From Stieleria neptunia (GTDB lineage: Bacteria; Planctomycetota; Planctomycetia; Pirellulales; Pirellulaceae), in assembly GCF_007754155.1 (NCBI RefSeq), contig NZ_CP037423.1, positions 1,674,001 through 1,738,000 on the forward strand: a stretch of DNA of 64,000 nucleotides, written 5' to 3'. This document shows, in pieces, positions 62,060 through 64,000 of the stretch (positions are counted from its first letter, which is position 1; each line of letters begins with the position of its first letter). The notes beneath the pieces were generated by a model that made no database searches, was not told where the DNA came from, and worked only from the letters and a program-made list of their open reading frames with translations. The position numbers were made by a program, and so were the translations under genes.

Positions 62060-62491
62060 ATGAAGCTCACCACCCAGACCGACTATGCCTTGCGGACGTT
62101 GATGTTCCTGGCAACACGCACGGAGCGAGCCAACGTGGCGGATGTTGCCACGTTATTCGGTATTTCGACGAATCACGTCGCCAAGGTCGTCAATCTGCTC
62201 GCCCGGGCGGGCTATGTCCAAAGCACACGCGGCATCGGCGGCGGAATTGAATTGGCGCGTGCTCCGGAAGAAATATCGGTCGGTGATGTGATCGCGACCA
62301 TGGAATCCGACACCCATCTGCTGTCATGCGTCGGCAGCGATGACTCCTGTGTGATCCACTCGTTCTGCAAACTCAAGGGGGTGTTGGCAGAGGCCGAGCG
62401 TCTGCAGCAGGAGTATCTCCAAGGCATCACGCTCGCAGAGGTGATTCCGACGCGGCGACAACTCAATCGCGTCGAAGCGTCGATTGAATAA
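62060..62491 (+). CDS. nsrR: Rrf2-family NO-sensing regulator NsrR
   Basis: 143 residues. N-terminal winged helix MKLTTQTDYALRTLMFLA, then SxNHVxKVVxxLxRAGYV. The iron-sulfur cluster cysteines are C90, C97 and C103 (CVGSDDSCVIHSFC), the NsrR spacing. It probably represses NO-detoxification genes until NO damages the cluster. Neighbours (a DUF542 protein upstream, a nitrite/sulfite reductase at the window edge) are consistent. A convergent gene follows with a hairpin between. Confidence 0.85.
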   Translation: MKLTTQTDYALRTLMFLATRTERANVADVATLFGISTNHVAKVVNLLARAGYVQSTRGIGGGIELARAPEEISVGDVIATMESDTHLLSCVGSDDSCVIHSFCKLKGVLAEAERLQQEYLQGITLAEVIPTRRQLNRVEASIE

Positions 62492-62547
62492 GTGGCGTAA
62501 GCTTCCAGTTTGCGTTGCCTGGATCGCAAGCTGGAAGCTTACGCCAC
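62492..62547. terminator. 17-bp hairpin between convergent genes
   Basis: GTGGCGTAAGCTTCCAG (62492-62508) pairs perfectly with 62531-62547. It sits between nsrR and the convergent GyrI-like gene and may terminate both. The same AAGCTGGAAGCTTACGCC-type unit is likely a dispersed repeat of this lineage. Confidence 0.6.
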
Positions 62548-62559
62548 GTTATGGATCCG

Positions 62560-62994
62560 TCATTGCACACCGATGTAGATGGCGACTTCATCCGGTTGGG
62601 ATGGGTCATGGACTTCGAAGTCCGCGAGGTAGCTGCGCGGCAGGTCGCTCTGCCAGATTTGCTGCCACGATTCGATCAGCGTTTTCGGCATCGGGCCACG
62701 AGCCTGGACGGCGGCATAGCGTCCGGCCGGCAACGAACGCAGTGCAAAACCCTCGGGAGCGCAATCGACGTCGATCACTTCGCATCCGAGGAAGAACGTG
62801 TACGGCTGAGTGTGATCGCCCTGGTAGTCGAAGTAGGCCGCGATCAGTCGATCGTCGGCCCGCTCTGGGATCTCGTCGGCGATGCCGTCGGCCATGAATC
62901 GCTGCCAAAGCGCCGCGATCTCATGCGGCGTCTCGTTGGAGGTCCGCGTTTGGATGCCGTACAACGTTCGGGAGGGGTGCGTTTCGGTGTTCAT
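62560..62994 (-). CDS. GyrI-like effector-binding domain protein
   Basis: 144 residues, cytoplasmic. The single GyrI/AraC-effector-binding fold is visible in EIAALWQRFM, RLIAAYFDYQGDHTQPYTFFLGCEV, LPAGRYAAVQARGP and LADFEVHDP...VAIYIGV. Such proteins bind small hydrophobic molecules or act as hydrolases. There is no DNA-binding domain. It is likely a stand-alone sensor or binding protein; the ligand is unknown. Confidence 0.75.
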   Translation of the reverse strand: MNTETHPSRTLYGIQTRTSNETPHEIAALWQRFMADGIADEIPERADDRLIAAYFDYQGDHTQPYTFFLGCEVIDVDCAPEGFALRSLPAGRYAAVQARGPMPKTLIESWQQIWQSDLPRSYLADFEVHDPSQPDEVAIYIGVQ

Positions 62995-63042
62995 CAGGGC
63001 TCAAGGCTACTCGTTTTGATGCGATTGAGAGGGCGAGGTCGG

Positions 63043-63624
63043 CTACTCGATCGGCACGGTGTAACTGATCGCCCCGATCGGCTCGCCCTCGGCGACATCT
63101 TCATAGTGTGCGTGACACATCACGCATTTTTGCATGACGACAGGTACCGGTGTCAAGGCGCGCAAGTAATGCTTGCCGTCCAGCGTGACGACCTCGTCGA
63201 CCCCCTTGGCCCCGGCCTTCAACTTCTTGATGCCCTGCTTTTCAAATTCATCCTTGGCGACATTGTCGGATTCATAGGGATCCCCCGTCGCGTCGATCAA
63301 CCGAATCGTGTTGTCGCTGGCATCAGAAATTTTCTTGAACAACAACACCGCTGCACTGCCGGCCGCAAAATCGTCATCGTCGTTGACGTACTTGTCGGTC
63401 ACCAAGACGATCGTTTGCTTAAAAATGTTGTCCAACGTTTGCACCGTCTTGCGCGATCGCTCGACCGCTTTTCTGCCTGGCTTCTTCGCAGCGTTGGCAG
63501 CGTCGGCCCGCGCGGTGGCAGCTGGTTCTTGTGCGTCAACCGGCCGGATCATCCAGGGGAATTCGCTGGCCAGCGAGAGGGCCAGCGTCGCGACAAAACA
63601 GGCAAGCAGGGGAAGGCGTTTCAT
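63043..63624 (-). CDS. Exported DUF3365 (Tll0287-like) haem protein
   Basis: 193 residues from the ATG at 63624, preceded by AGGAA; the upstream TTG is less likely. Signal peptide MKRLPLLACFVATLALSLAS. The Tll0287-like domain contains NTIRLIDATGDPYESDNVAKDEFEKQG and ends with CVMCHAHYEDVAEGEPIGAISYTVP, where CxxCH binds haem covalently. A periplasmic redox or gas-sensing role is plausible. It is encoded just downstream of a nitrite/sulfite reductase on the same strand. Confidence 0.85.
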   Translation of the reverse strand: MKRLPLLACFVATLALSLASEFPWMIRPVDAQEPAATARADAANAAKKPGRKAVERSRKTVQTLDNIFKQTIVLVTDKYVNDDDDFAAGSAAVLLFKKISDASDNTIRLIDATGDPYESDNVAKDEFEKQGIKKLKAGAKGVDEVVTLDGKHYLRALTPVPVVMQKCVMCHAHYEDVAEGEPIGAISYTVPIE

Positions 63625-63797
63625 GGGGATTTCCTGAATCAAGGGTGGGGAATGGACGAGGTGCTTAAATCTGCACGTCGGTGTGCATTATTGATTGGCG
63701 GAGCTGCCCTTGTCAATTCTTCAGTTCTCGCTTTCGCGATCCGCTTGCCGCACGTTGCCGGCACCATCGCCGCGTTGTGCCGATGAACCGGCGCCGG

Positions 63798-64000
63798 TCA
63801 GACCGCTTGTCCGACCTTCGCCAAGGCTTCCACCCCGATCCGATCGCAGAAGTCGCCGAAGGTCTCCTCGCCTTGACGATTCTCTTGAAAGTGGATGAAC
63901 ACGGGACGCAACGTCGCAACGATTTCTCCGCGTGGGACTTGGTCCTTGAACACCGCATTCATTCGCGTGCCGATCAGATTCCCGCCCAGGAAAACGGTGT
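63798..64000 (-). CDS. Nitrite/sulfite reductase, C-terminal end
   Basis: 66 codons plus stop on the minus strand, cut by the window edge. The visible part (FLGGN, LIGTRM, LRPVFIHFQENRQGEETFGDFCDRIGVE) matches the extreme C-terminus of ferredoxin-type nitrite or sulfite reductases (sirohaem family). The cluster cysteines lie outside the window, so nitrite and sulfite cannot be distinguished. Confidence 0.8.
   Translation of the reverse strand, partial: TVFLGGNLIGTRMNAVFKDQVPRGEIVATLRPVFIHFQENRQGEETFGDFCDRIGVEALAKVGQAV

Overview
The window looks like a chromosomal segment of a planctomycete, probably of the Rhodopirellula/Pirellulaceae kind. This is inferred from gene content and style: GC-rich coding sequence, a 2,600-residue exported TPR protein, a sialate O-acetylesterase of the planctomycete/sulfatase-rich type, a PurL with a PurS-like N-terminus, and many dispersed palindromic and 14-nt tandem repeats between genes. 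The species cannot be named from the sequence alone.

Layout. 1-1434 is the 5' part of purL (minus strand). 1435-3700 is repeat-rich and carries an intact IS1182-like insertion sequence with terminal inverted repeats (1933-3513). 3753-11573 is one giant secreted TPR protein. 11741-26446 is a 14.7 kb integrative element inserted in the anticodon loop of a tRNA-Arg(CCU) gene: the 5' half of the host tRNA is at 11710-11745 and the 3' half at 26442-26483. The element carries its own complete tRNA-Arg(CCU), a primase-helicase, an iteron-like candidate origin, several zinc-ribbon and helix-turn-helix proteins, a tape-measure-like protein, a highly structured candidate RNA and a large serine recombinase whose stop codon lies in the attachment site.

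26.8-32.4 kb holds a secreted protein and the osmoregulated-glucan genes opgG and opgH, here divergent. 32.5-35.2 kb holds a cupin and a sialate O-acetylesterase bracketed by 14-nt tandem repeat arrays. 35.2-59.2 kb is a metabolic island. Leftward run: phasin, biotin ligase, PHA synthase, propionyl-CoA carboxylase beta and alpha. Then come phaR and a phasin-reductase fusion. A long rightward run follows: thiolase, acetoacetyl-CoA reductase, PhaE/phasin-like protein, PHA synthase, UbiB-like kinase, methylmalonyl-CoA epimerase, both mutase subunits, MeaB, and a complete Na+-translocating methylmalonyl-CoA decarboxylase (carboxyltransferase, biotin carrier, OadG-like and OadB-like subunits). Together these genes link succinyl-CoA, methylmalonyl-CoA and propionyl-CoA to storage polyester synthesis, with both an ATP-driven route and a sodium-pumping route across the same carboxylation step.

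59.2-64 kb has repeats, an IS110-family transposase with a structured upstream region that could be its bridge RNA, a stand-alone ScdA_N/DUF542 domain protein next to an NsrR-type Rrf2 regulator, a GyrI-like protein, an exported DUF3365 haem protein with a CxxCH motif, and the C-terminus of a nitrite/sulfite reductase that runs off the window.
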